Assembly (NCBI GenBank): GCA_003971905.1
Contig: RSEE01000038.1
Location: forward strand, 434,001 to 498,000
DNA length: 64,000 nucleotides
DNA from: Moniliella sp. 'wahieum'
Taxonomy: Eukaryota > Basidiomycota > Moniliellomycetes > Moniliellales > Moniliellaceae
Reading direction: 5' to 3'
Shown: positions 1-10,088 of the stretch, piece after piece
Position numbering within the stretch: position 1 is the first letter of the stretch
Layout of the letters: the number at the start of each line of letters is the position of its first letter
The notes under the pieces: generated by a model
The model's database searches: none
The model's input: only the letters and a program-made list of their open reading frames with translations
What the model was told of the DNA's origin: nothing
Made by a program: the position numbers and the translations under genes

Positions 1-765
1 ACGTTCATCTCCCTATCCAGTCAGCATTCGATTAGCTATATCTAGAGAGGCTCGGGTCCCCCCCGGCCTGCTACTATTGGACGGTGAGTGTGCGAGAGTT
101 GCTCAGAAAATGCCGATGCGCGCTGAGCGATCCAAGTACTAGACGAAACATTTCCCCTGCTCATGCGCTCATGCCTAGTCTTGCACCTGACGTGAATTTG
201 AGCAGGAGTAACACTTGATGCTCGTGTATTCTGAACCGCATCGAGGTGGTTAAAGAGGTATTTTGTGTTGGATACAGGTTTCGCTTGCTTGAACAAGACG
301 CGGATATACTTCTCTCGCCGTCGTCTCGAAGAAGGGGAAAACGAATACAGGGCATTGGTATTCGTTCGTTGGTGGGGGCAGAATCAAGTCGCGCCCCGCA
401 ACCGTCGGAGTGTTCCAACACCCTTGGGCCCCCCTGCCCCTTCAAATCGGGGCTGGGCCTTGCATTACTTAGAGCCTTGGTACGTCCGCTTCCGCCGGTT
501 TACGCGACACTGCAATTGACAATCGCCCACAGGCCGCACAAATTTGGAAGCACACCAAGGTGCCCGGGTGCTAGGGTTATATTTTCCTCCTGCCTCGTTG
601 GCTGGCGTGGCGCCTGGTGCCTGGCCGCACTAGGCAAGTGTCTGTCGGGGCCAGGAAAGAAAAATTGGCGCGAGGCAGCCTAGGGCAGCCGGCTCTGCCA
701 GAGCTGTCTGGGTCGTCGTCGCCGCGCTCCCGGCAAGCGCTGCTCTGCTCGCCATCACCACCACC
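1..765. other. Left-edge intergenic and eIF4B 5' region
   Basis: No gene is supported here. The open frames are short and lack recognisable protein features. The last ~200 bases are GC-rich and pyrimidine-rich and presumably contain the promoter and 5' leader of the eIF4B gene, whose start lies at 766 in a good context (CCACC before ATG). Confidence 0.5.
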
Positions 766-2417
766 ATGGGTACGTCCGCCCCTCCTCCCCCCCAGCTCGC
801 ATGTGCGTCTCCATCTGACGCTCCCTCCCCCCAGCACCGAAGAAGGGCAACAAGAAGGTTTCTCTCAACGCATTCCTCAATGCTAACCCCAAGAACGACT
901 GGGCCGATGACGACTTTGACCTCCCCACTGCCCCGGCCGCCAAGGATCCTTCGTTCGGTGGCAGCGGCCTAGACTTTGCTCCTGACCGCAAGGACCGCGA
1001 TGCTGGTGGTTGGGGTTCGGGAGGATATGGGCGCGAGCCGCGTGAGCCCCGGCCGGATGTGCCGCTGCCGACCGAGCCTCCCTTCACTGCCTTTGTGGGC
1101 AGCATGAGCTTTGACTCGACCGATTCTGACCTCGAGGCCTTCTTCGAAGGTCTGCCCATCAAGTCGATCCGCATCGTGACGGAAGGATTCTCGGGAAAGA
1201 GCAAGGGCTTTGGCTATGTCGAATTTGACACGCTCGAGGCGCTGCAGGACGCACTTGCCCGTACCGGTGGCGTGGTTACTGGCCGTCCGGTGCGCATCTC
1301 GGTCGCTGAACCCCCGCGCCACTCTGGCGGCTTCTCCGCTGCCGACAGTGCAGACCAGTGGCGCCGTTCGGGACCGGGTAACGAGCACTCGCTCCTCTTC
1401 CCGCGGTTTCGGGCATGGCTTTGAAGATGGTCCGTCGGGCTTTGACTCGATGGATGTGTCGGGCGGTGTGCGGGCCGGGTTCGGGTCCAAGTTCAACCCG
1501 GCTGCTGCTCCCCCGCGCTCGAGCCGCTTCGGAGGCGGAGAATTTGACCCTGCGGCGGGCGATGATGCTGCGAACTGGCGTACGGGCAAGCCGGTCGAGT
1601 CCCGCACGCCGCCCACGCGGCAATTCTCGCACGGCCCAGGGGCGGGGGAGGACGTGGTGCTGGACCGCTCGGCGTTTGGGCAGAAGGTCAACCACGCGCC
1701 TGTGCCGGACCAGCGTCCGGAACGGCCTGGCCGCATGGGCTTTGGCCGTTCGACGGAGGGTGAGGTGACCCTGGACCGGTCCGCCTTTGGCTCCAAGATG
1801 CCGGCGCCGGCACCGGAGCAGCAGCCGCGCCGGGGGTTCTTTGAGCGCCGCACGAGCAGCCACCCTACCTCCCCTGGCGCTACCCCGGCCGAGGAGGCGG
1901 ACCAATGGCGTCGCTCGAGCCCTGTTGCGCCCAGTGCGCCGCGCGAGCGGCAGCACCTCAAGCTGCAGCCGCGTAGCACTGCCCTGCCCCCCGTCGGGAG
2001 TGAGGCGACCCCCCACACGGGAAGCCGTCTCCCTTTGGTTCGGCCAAACCCGTGGACAGTGCCGAGCGGGAGAAGGAGATTGCCGCCCGGATGGAAGAGC
2101 GTCGTCGTCAGGAGCAAGAGAGCGCAAGCAGCGCCAGGCTTCGGAGACCAAGCCTGCGCCCGAGGCCGAGGCGGGAGGAGGCACCGAAGCACCCCGCCAC
2201 CAACCCGTGGAAGTCTGTGTCGAGCAAGAAGTCGCCCGAGACGAGTAAGAAGACTCCTCAGGCGAGGAAGGGCTCCCCTTCCAAGGAAGCCTCCACTGAG
2301 CCGACCAAGGCCCGGGAGACGGCTCCTACCGGCGCTTGGGGTACCGGGCGTACTCCTTGGGAGGCACTGGCTACCAAGGAGGTGGAGGAGAAGCTCGAGG
2401 AGACCAAGTTGGCTTGA
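766..2417 (+). CDS. TIF3: Translation initiation factor eIF4B (Tif3-like), frame-disrupted
   Basis: RNA-binding factor that stimulates eIF4A helicase and mRNA loading on the 40S subunit in the cytoplasm. Exon 1 is only ATG plus G (766-769). An intron at 770-834 (GTACGT ... CCCCAG) gives a second exon starting M-A-P-K-K-G-N-K-K-V-S-L-N-A-F-L, the typical eIF4B N-terminus, then an acidic DDDFDLP segment. One RRM follows (about residues 80-155; RNP2-like FVGSMSF, RNP1-like KGFGYVEF). After it come Arg/Gly/Ser-rich repeats with NWR and QWRR motifs, a helical EREKEIAARMEERRRQ stretch, and the conserved NPWK and TGRTPWEALA tail ending in LEETKLA. The reading frame changes four times, near 1378 (GGG), 2010 (C6), 2122 and 2191. 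Each is repaired by a single-base (or, at 2122, alternatively a two-base) change. At 1378 a 49-nt intron would also restore frame. Family call is secure; the exact protein is not. Confidence 0.9.
770..834 (+). other. Intron 1 of eIF4B gene
   Basis: 65-nt intron directly after the first four coding bases, GTACGT donor and CCCCCAG acceptor. Removal joins ATGG to CACCG and opens the conserved MAPKKGNKK start. Confidence 0.85.
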
Positions 2418-2893
2418 CAGGTTCCAGCCCTTGCGTCCCGTACGACACTTATGCAATTCGAGCGTCTTTGGACCGCTCTCCGCTCTTGTGCCTCCTGACA
2501 CGAGAAAAAAAAACTGTTCCAGGTGAGCTGCGCCCAGTAGGTGCATGGCACAGCACTTCCCCCTCTCCCCCTCTCCCCCTCTCCACCCGTCCCCTGTCCC
2601 ATTTGACGTCCATCTCGCGCGTTGTTAGTTCACCCCTCCGCGGTTCCCAGGGCAATCAATCTATTTGGGGACATTCTGCTACCTTATTAACCCTCTTCCT
2701 TGGTATTCATTTGCCCTTCCAACCAACCTCTTGACTCTGTAGATGCCTTTTGTCGACTATCGCTGTAGGAAGAATTCGCATGGGTTTGTGTTTTTTTTTG
2801 AAACGGTAACTGTAAAGCGACATCAATTCAATGCACAGATGTGACGGGCCGAGCCTAGAAAGCAGAGGAAACCTCACAAGCAACAAAGCACGC
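2418..2893. other. Convergent 3' regions of eIF4B and the aminotransferase
   Basis: The two genes end towards each other. The stretch holds C/T-rich runs near 2555-2595 and a T-run near 2790; no gene is visible. Confidence 0.6.
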
Positions 2894-4478
2894 CTAGGGG
2901 GGCGACAAGCCCGCTGCCGCCCACGTATCCTCAATCGCGAGTTTCAGCATGGTTAGGCCTTTCTTGGCCATCGCCGCATCCGCAACCTGACTGAACGACA
3001 CACGGAGGTAAGGCGAGACGCGTTGGTCCGGGTAGAAGAGGAAACCTGGGACGGCCACCACACCACGATCCAGAGCATACTGGATGAACGCCTTGGCGTC
3101 CCCTTCTGCACTCTCCTTGGTTGGCGGTAGTTTCAACTTGAGCCAGAGAAACATACCTGCCGCGGGGGTGACCCACGAAGCCAGTTCCTTCCCACTTTTT
3201 CGCCCAGGACCTCGCTGGCCACCTGCTCAAACTCGTCCCGCTTGTTGCGGTAGAACAGAGCCGCGCGATCGCACGAACGCAAAAACCCTTCCTCGCCCCA
3301 ATACTGCAACAAGGTGGCAGTCATGGCCGCGGCGGGACCGCTGGCTTGCATGCTGGACGCGGTACCTACCGTGTCCAGCGCCTCAATCACTTCTTTCGGC
3401 CCCGTCACGTACCCCACCCGCATGCCAGCCGAGACAATCTTGCTAAACGAGTCCATCCGCACCACACGACCGTCGCCCCAAATCTCAATGTCTTCTTGCT
3501 CGAGGGAGAAATACGACTTGGTACGAGGCCGGGTCACCGGGTCGTCAACCCCCAGGCCTTGGTCAAAGGCCAGATAGTAGTACGGGTCATCTTCGATGAT
3601 AATCAACCCGTACTTGCGCGTGAGGGAGAGGATGTGGCGCTTGCGCTGGGTCGTGGCAGAGGTACCAGAAGGATTTCCACCCACGGGAACCGTGTAGATG
3701 GCTTTGGGGAAGCGCTTGTGCTTTGTTTCAGGAGCAGTGTACCAGTTGGCCAGCGTTGCCTCGAGTCCGACATGACTCAGTCCACCCGCATCGGTAGGAA
3801 CCGGGTGAGGATCGGCACCAATAGTCAGGATGCAAGGAAGAACACCGCTAAAGAAATGTTGTTAGTGGGGACCACGGAGAGGGGAAAAAAGGGGGGGACG
3901 TACGGATAGGTAGGGGCCTCCACCAAGATGGTATCCCCCTTGTTCAACAAGGTTTTGAACACCTTGTCAATCACGTCTTGGATTCCAGCCCCAAACGCAA
4001 TCCCCCAAGGGGTGTGGGGGGTGGACTTGCCGTGAGCGGGAGCGGTATAGATGGGCCGGTTGTGAGCGAGCGAGGTGTGCTTTACAACCCAGTCGTGAAG
4101 GATGGAGAGTCCGTCGGCCGGACCATATTGCAGGGCTTCCTGGAGGACCTTGTCCTCAATCGAGAGTTGGGTGAGGGTTGATCCATCCTCCCTGTCAGGG
4201 ACCGAGATGGTGAGCCCTTTGAAGGCAAACAACTCGGACGCTGGCAGCCCGCCCCCAAACGAAAGTTTGCCCTTCAGCTGGTCGGGCTTGAAGAGCCCCC
4301 GGATGGAACCGAGGGGCCAGTTCAGGGCCAGGTCGGAAATGTACTTGGTGTAGTCGAGATGCTGCGCTGGTTCGTGCTGCAGCCCTGGTCCAGCCTTATC
4401 TTCCACCACACTGGCCTTGTCGACCTCCCCAGTGGTCGCGAAAGGCAGTTTTTCGTGCACTGCACCGTCTGGGGCCAT
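2894..4478 (-). CDS. ARO8: Aromatic amino acid / 2-aminoadipate aminotransferase (Aro8-like)
   Basis: PLP-dependent class I/II aminotransferase, expected in aromatic amino acid and lysine metabolism in the cytosol. The protein starts MAPDGAVHEKLPF at 4478. It contains the fungal Aro8 N-terminal pattern (DYTKYISDLAL, FGGGLPA), the substrate and PLP region ILVEAPTYP, the GGNPSG turn, IIEDDPYYYL, and the Schiff-base lysine in MDSFSKIVSAGMRVGYV. The small domain contains ASWVTPAAGMFLWLKL and ends near AAAGLSPP. One intron (3848-3903) splits the TYP-GVLP junction. One frame break lies near 3196-3200: an A5 run on the coding strand should read A6 to give EKSGKELASWVTP. Length (~500 aa) fits the family. 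Confidence 0.92.
3848..3903 (-). other. Intron in the Aro8-like gene
   Basis: 56-nt intron, GTACGT donor, branch-like CTAAC and TTTAG acceptor. Splicing joins TATCC to CGGTGTT and continues the aminotransferase fold. Confidence 0.9.
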
Positions 4479-4940
4479 TGGGGCTGTGGTTGGGGAAGGT
4501 GAGGAAAGATGTTGCCCATGTTTGCAGGAGGGGACGCGGCGGGGGTTGCTTTAAGGAGGTGGCGGGGAAGACAAAAGGGACGAGTCAGAGGCTGGCGCTC
4601 GTCTGATGCATCTGATGGCCCACATCACGTTCATCGCTCCAGAGCTGAGCATCAAACACGAGGTCTGTAGCCGTGTACAGTGTGCCAGTTTCTTATCTCC
4701 GACGCTCGCGATAAGAGCCGTTGAAGGAGGGCATCACGTGGGTACGCCAGATACTCAAGCACTGATCATCGATCGTTGAGATCGGCTCATGCATCGTCCT
4801 TGGGCGTAGGGGCACAAGCTGCTATCAGGATCCACGTCTGCTCCACATTCACAGTGTTGGTTGCAACGAGGGGAGGACGGTATTAATGGCTCAGGCTGGT
4901 GTTCACGCGTCACAACTAAGGTGGTTTTTGTTATCGAAGA

Positions 4941-4968
4941 GGTTACCTGTTACATGTTACCGGTTATC
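4941..4968. repeat. Heptamer array, four units
   Basis: Units GGTTACC, TGTTACA, TGTTACC, GGTTATC. On the minus strand these read TAA-CCGG, TAA-CATG, TAA-CAGG: a T-A-A anchor followed by mostly self-complementary tetramers. Confidence 0.7.
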
Positions 4969-5433
4969 GCTTCTCGGCTACTTTTGTGGCATTGGCCCAA
5001 CTGATGCACTCCTACTGTGGGATGGATAAGGCCTGAGGGTCGATGAGAGATGAGAGTACCCCTGGGTATATAACTCAACAGCAGTGTGAAGGACAGGTCG
5101 GATATCTTCTGCCCGAGTATCGACTTTAGTGGGCCGGCACCGCTGGTGACCGGGTGACCTCCGAGAGCATTATGCTGGAAGAGGTTGCAACTTGAAGTTT
5201 GGGTACTAGAGTCATAAGTTTGACGGTGGTCCGTGGAAGTTCTCAGGATCTCTCAGGCCTGACCTCAGGCCTCAGGGCCACCGCTGCTGACCAACACGGT
5301 CAGGGAGATGTCCTCTGTGGTCCTGAGATGGGCTGGGCATCTGAGGTTTGTCAATGATGCATGATGGGTCCATGATCGAGGATCGAGCGTCGGGAGTTGC
5401 TGGCTGTCGGCGGGTGTCCCAGTGTAACATGCA

Positions 5434-5483
5434 AACGTTAAACGTTAAACATGCTAGGGGCCCTTAGGCCTTAGGCCTTATGG
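5434..5483. repeat. Two adjacent heptamer arrays
   Basis: AACGTTA, AACGTTA, AACATG near 5434-5450, followed by TTAGGCC, TTAGGCC, TTATGG near 5464-5483. Both have a 7-bp period and palindromic cores (ACGT, GGCC). Confidence 0.7.
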
Positions 5484-5979
5484 TAGGAACCCGACTAGGC
5501 AAGTGTGCAACTAGCCGGCGGAATCAGTCACTCATGCGCGCTTCGGGAAGGCGGAATGTGCCACGTGCAAGTTCCGATGCGCACATCCCCATTCCATCCA
5601 TCCCATTTTGCGGGGACGACGCATTGCAAGCCCATGCATGCACGGCGCGCGACGTCGCACGGGGGCAGCCACCGCTCCAGCACTAGGGTTCGGGGGGACA
5701 CAGGGCCGATCCAAGCCGATCCAGACGGCAGAAACGATCGGTTCACCAGCCCCAGCAGGGCGCCAGTGTGCCGTGGGGATGGGCCGGGCCCATGCTTCAG
5801 GCACCCCACCAGTGTCGCCTGTGCCACCCCGCCCTGTCCACTGGCTCACCGCGGGCCAACGCTGTGCCCGGCCATCTCCAGCACCACCACCGCCTTCCCA
5901 GCCTTTCCCTCGCCTGCCTCCACCGTCGCTGGCCCGCGCACGCACCGCATCCGAGTCGACGCCTTCACCTCCATCCGCC

Positions 5980-6722
5980 ATGGGCCGTGCAACTGACTTT
6001 TGCTGCTTTGTGCGTTGCTGTCTCGGCCGCTCCCGACCCGCCGACGGGACGGAAAACTGACGCGTTTTTTTTTTTTTTTTCTTTTTCCACTGCAGGCGCT
6101 GCCGCTCTTCAACAGTGGTACCTATGGCATCCTCCTCCTCAACTTCCTCATGGGCATTGCTACATGCGCGATTGCATTTGGCCCTCCTGAAATTGTAGCG
6201 CTCTCGGGCGTGTCGTTGGCCTGGACCAAGTACCTGATTGGCATCATCGCCATCTTGCTGGCAGTCTGGCAAGCGGTGGGCGTCCTTGGTATTTCGTCTG
6301 AGCGACCGAGCATCTTTCGTCTCTACCTCCAAGTCCACCGCATTTCCCTGCTTCTCCTTTTGCTCTTCTCGGTCATTCCTTATTGTGGGAGGTGCGCAAC
6401 ACCACAAGGTCACGTCCCACTGCCTTGTCAAGTTCGGCTTCAACCCCCCTGTGAATACGTCCAACGTACCCGACTTCCAGAGCTTTCACAGCGACACGTA
6501 CCGGACAGTCAGCTCCAAACTGTGCGACGAGTTCATTTGGGCCCAGGTGGGGTGCTTGTCGGGTCTGATCGTTATCCTGACTGGGTTGGAGGTACGTTTG
6601 GCTCTGCGCGACATTAGACCAGCCGTCCTGTACTAACCCGAGTTGCTCAGTTGTACTTTGTCTCCATGCTCACGCTCTACAGCCGCAAGATGTTTGACTC
6701 GGCTGAGCACTACAAGGCTTGA
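5980..6722 (+). CDS. Tetraspanin-like four-TM membrane protein
   Basis: Small integral membrane protein of ~190 aa; function not established. Exon 1 (5980-6009) encodes MGRATDFCCF. Splicing of 6010-6095 continues ALPLFNSGTYGILLLNF (TM1), then WTKYLIGIIAILLAVWQ (TM2), VHRISLLLLLLF (TM3), a ~55-residue loop with two cysteines, and CLSGLIVILTGLELYF (TM4), ending SRKMFDSAEHYKA. The second intron is 6592-6650, with GTACGT, TACTAAC and CAG. The juxtamembrane cysteines and the large second loop give tetraspanin-like topology, but the CCG motif is absent, so MARVEL-type or another four-TM family is possible. One frame break lies near 6371 (GG run in the TM3 coding sequence). Confidence 0.75.
6010..6095 (+). 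other. Intron 1 of tetraspanin-like gene
   Basis: 86 nt, GTGCGT donor, a very long T run near the 3' end and TGCAG acceptor. Retaining it would stop translation at 6058. Confidence 0.8.
6592..6650 (+). other. Intron 2 of tetraspanin-like gene
   Basis: 59 nt with canonical GTACGT, TACTAAC branch site and CTCAG acceptor; joins TTGGAG to TTGTAC in frame. Confidence 0.92.
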
Positions 6723-7474
6723 TTCGTGCGCCGAGGTTCCAGTCCCGCCCTTCCCCCCCATCCATCATGATCCTGCTCTCAGTTTTCCTCGTATCGGGAT
6801 TTTTGCCGCTATCGCCACCAGTGCCGTTCTTTTCCCCTTTCCCTTTCCCTTTTCGTGTAGCTTTGTATTCTTGTTTTTTTATCCCCCCCCCCCCACACAA
6901 GCCATCCTCTTGCGTTATCGATTATCGCTGGCCAATTCCTGTAAGGGCCGTTTGGTACCAACCAGACTATAAAGCTGATGCGTCGATACACCTGGAGTAC
7001 CTCTCATGTCAAGCGGCGCAGCAATGTTCATATCGTCCCAGCGAAGGGTTAAGATCAAGGTAGTGACAGTGGCGGTGTCAGCGTGAACGTGAACATGAAC
7101 GTGACGGCGGCCTAGTCGAAACCCCGAAACCCACTCACTACACTACTCACCACCGGCAAAAGCGCTCTGAGCTGAGGCGATCGGTACGCGAGTGCAAAAT
7201 GGAACTTTGAGACGAGCTATGAGGAACATGGTGCACCAACGTAAAATAAATTGAAGATAGCCCAAGTCATCGGGAGGCCCAAACCGGAAGAGGGTAGTCT
7301 GTCGAGGATGATCGATGAAGGCTACCAGAGGGAGGTTTGGTAATAATGGAAACAGTAACAAAAAAAGGAAGGGACCGGGGACCAACAACTGTCTATATCC
7401 GGGCGCAGAGAAGAGCAGAGAAACGTAAAGGTAGCATGCCAGCACGCGGTACGGTACGGCCCATAACGTAGAAC
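6723..7474. other. 3' regions between convergent genes
   Basis: Contains long C and T runs (6775-6900) and A-rich stretches; no gene supported. Confidence 0.55.
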
Positions 7475-9044
7475 TCAGAGCGAGTAGGCCTCTTCATCTT
7501 GAATGGTGGAAGGGGTAGGATGGGAAGGAGAATGCGATGGCGACGCGTTGCCCTCCTCCTCGTTCAGGGGGGCGAGGATCGGCGCGGGGAGCCCCTTGGC
7601 TGCTGAAGCGGGGCGGGAGCAGAGCGTGCGCTCCCTTGGCCTGGTTGCCTACCGCGGGGCGGGTGTCAAGAAGCGGAATGGCAAATGAACCAGAAGACCT
7701 GGCGGACGAACCGGATAGGGTGGACTGCATCGTTGCTCGGTGGTCGGCCCCGTGGTGCGGGGGGACAACCACGCGGATCACACCGGTTGGATCCTCGAAT
7801 GGGTTGGACACTACGGATCCTAGCTGCTGCTGCGGCTGTGGCTCCTGTTCTGAGGTTGTCTCCGCCCTCTTGGTCTCTTGGGGCTGAGACCGAGGGGCAG
7901 ACTGGTCGCGCGAAGGACGCCGAACAAGTTCGACCTTGCCGGGCTTTTGGAGTTGGACACGAGTGACGACAGCAGGAACGGCCGACATGCCCGACAGACC
8001 CGATGCACCGGAAACGTTGGACCCAATCGTGCCTGTCGAGAGACGGTGCGGATCAACACCGGGCACACCCAAGTGGGAAGGAGAAGGGGTAGGCCGGGTT
8101 GGGTGGCCGGACGGATCGGGAATCGAGGCATGGTCTCCGAACGGATCGAGTTCCTTGGAGTGGGATTGAGGCGAACCGGAATGGACGTCAAGAACGTTCC
8201 GGGGTACAGGTCCGGGCAGAGGGGGGAGATGGGACCAGTTGGGAGCACGACTGGTAGCACGGGAGCGCATCGACTGAAAGTCCTCCTCCACCTCGGTGCG
8301 TTCGCTGATGCGGGACAGGTGGGTAGCAGCCGAGGTGGAGAAACGTTTGGTGAGCGGGTTGACCTGGTCTTGCACTTCCTCTTCATCTTCCTCCTCCTCA
8401 TGACGGTAGGTAGTCAGGCCATCGGAACGTAACTCGGTGTACTCCGTCTCCTCGTCTAGATGCACCGCAGGGACAACGAGTGCCGCACTGCTCTCCCCGC
8501 CAGAGGGGGAAAACGTGACCCGGCCCGGTGCGGGGGAGACGGCGCCAACGGCATCATGGGCCGCGTCGGATTCGCTAAAGCTGATCCTCTGTTCGCCCGG
8601 GAGCGAGGCAGACGGAGGCTCCAGCGGCTCGCGGGTCCCGGGACGAAACTTTTCAGCGGCGGCGGCACGGAGACGAGCCTCATGACGTGCATGGGCAGCA
8701 GCCACTTTGCGACGATGAGATCGGGTGCGGTAGAGCCAAAAGACAAACACGCCCAAGAGAATCCCTCCCAACACACCTCCCACGGCGCCACCAATCTTGG
8801 AACCAGTGTCGCTGTGGGAGGATGCAACGCAGTAGTTATCGGGACAAGAACGGCCACAGGAAAGGGCAACAAGGCGTTGCACGCAGTTGTCGCAGCCGGC
8901 GGGGCAAACAGGGTGGTAAATGGTGGTGTCACAGGTGCACGAGTCCCGGGGCACCAGCTGGGGGGCGAGAAGAGCGAGGTGCTCGGGCGCACGGCCAAAG
9001 GCGCGGGCAGTGTGGTGAGGGTGGGGGCGGGGGGAGTGGCTCAT
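7475..9044 (-). CDS. OPY2: Opy2-like membrane anchor of the HOG pathway
   Basis: Likely plasma-membrane anchor that recruits Ste50/Ste11 in osmosensing. I start it at 9044 (MSHSPRPHPHH) because upstream sequence in the same frame is low-complexity. Next comes a short ectodomain with eight cysteines (CTCD, VCPAGCDNC, SCGRSCPDNYC), the Opy2 N-terminal signature, then one TM helix (GGAVGGVLGGILLGVFVFWLY) followed by basic residues. The long cytoplasmic tail is rich in Ser, Pro and acidic patches (a run of E/D near residue 230) and carries SNPFEDP- and DPFGD-type motifs. The unbroken frame stops at 7494. A frame switch near 7620 gives a more protein-like end (PLNEEEGN ... DEEAYSL) stopping at 7475. 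No intron seen. Confidence 0.8.
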
Positions 9045-10088
9045 GGCAGCAGGAGAGGAGGCGTGGCCAGAGCAAAAGGTGAAAGAGGGTGGGGCGGTCG
9101 GAGGAGATGGACGGTCGGGGGATGGGCAACGAAGGATCAAGTCGAGGAGGAGCGTCACGCTGTAACACTGGATTGGATGTTCACGCAGCACGGGGAGGGG
9201 GGGCCTTGCCTTGTCCAGCAAGGAGCCAGGGCGCGTGGGGGCAGGGCAGGGAGCAGGGGGCAGGGGGCGAGGAGGACGACGAGCAAGGCGAGGCAGCAGA
9301 CGGAGGAGGAGGGGAGCAGACGGGGCGAAGAGCGTGCCTGAGACGATGCGGATGCCTGATGAGCGCCTGAGCAGGCTCGCTGAATGTGGGCGGGGCGGCG
9401 GCGACGCAGAGGGGCAAGTGGTCGGAGAAAACGCTCAGGCGTGGTGCGGCGGCGGCGGCGGCGGTGGCTGCCCCCTGCCGCCCTGGCGCCCCAGACCGCA
9501 CAGGGGATGGGTGGCGCCCGGGTGGCTCCCCCCCACCGCGCCTGTGTCGTTACATCATGCATCATCCAGGGTCCATCATGTGCATCATGGGTGGTAGACA
9601 CAGGCCAGATGCCTGGCGGTGGCCGCGGGGAGCGCTCAGCGCGCTGAGAGCGGGACAGCAGGCGTGCACACCGCGGGCGGTCACCGGCACCACTCACCGG
9701 TCACCGGCCAAGCGCGCACTGGCGCAGACAGAGTGCTCGGCATATCGGCCGCGCCTGGGAGCCTGCCGCTTGCCGCAGACGCCTGCCCATCCCGTCTCTC
9801 AGCACAGCACCCACCGCGTCCCCTCGCCCGGCCCCTGACCCCCTCCCCCCGTCGGCTGCCCGCTGCCCACTACGCTTCAGCCTCACGCCGCCATCGGAGT
9901 CTGCCTTGTGCCCAGGCCGAATCGCGGGTCTTGGACGTGGTTTGCGTCGTCTCGTCTTTCATCGTCAAGGCGACAAGACAATGATTCATCCCTTTTATAT
10001 ACTTCCGCCTTGGGCTGCCTTTCCCCCACCATGCCGCACACACGGCACCGCCATGATGCATCTAGCCCTGCCGCGAGCCATAGGGCTA
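9045..10088. other. Upstream region of the Opy2-like gene and downstream of Bre2
   Basis: GC-rich with GGC/GCG triplet runs (9380-9470) and heptamer motifs at 9555-9564 (TGA-TGCA-TGA, minus strand) and 9694-9703 (TGA-CCGG-TGA, minus strand). No coding region supported. Confidence 0.55.

Larger units (their letters stand above)
4479..5979. other. Divergent promoter region between Aro8-like and membrane-protein genes
   Basis: About 1.5 kb without a supported gene. The middle part is less GC-rich. It contains several heptamer arrays (4941-4968, 5265-5274, 5355-5368, 5434-5450, 5464-5477) that are described separately. Confidence 0.6.

Noticed and set aside
766-2417. eIF4B and other broken genes as true pseudogenes
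   Set aside because: Many unrelated housekeeping genes are affected equally at homopolymers while codons and domains between breaks are intact, so sequencing error is more likely.
969-2546. A 525-aa open frame antisense to eIF4B
   Set aside because: Arg/Pro-rich shadow of a GC-rich coding region; the plus strand encodes a clear RRM protein.
5505-6464. Overlapping Ser/Pro and Arg-rich frames between 5.5 and 6.1 kb as a gene
   Set aside because: No domain, no consistent frame and no splice signals; it is the leader region of the tetraspanin-like gene.
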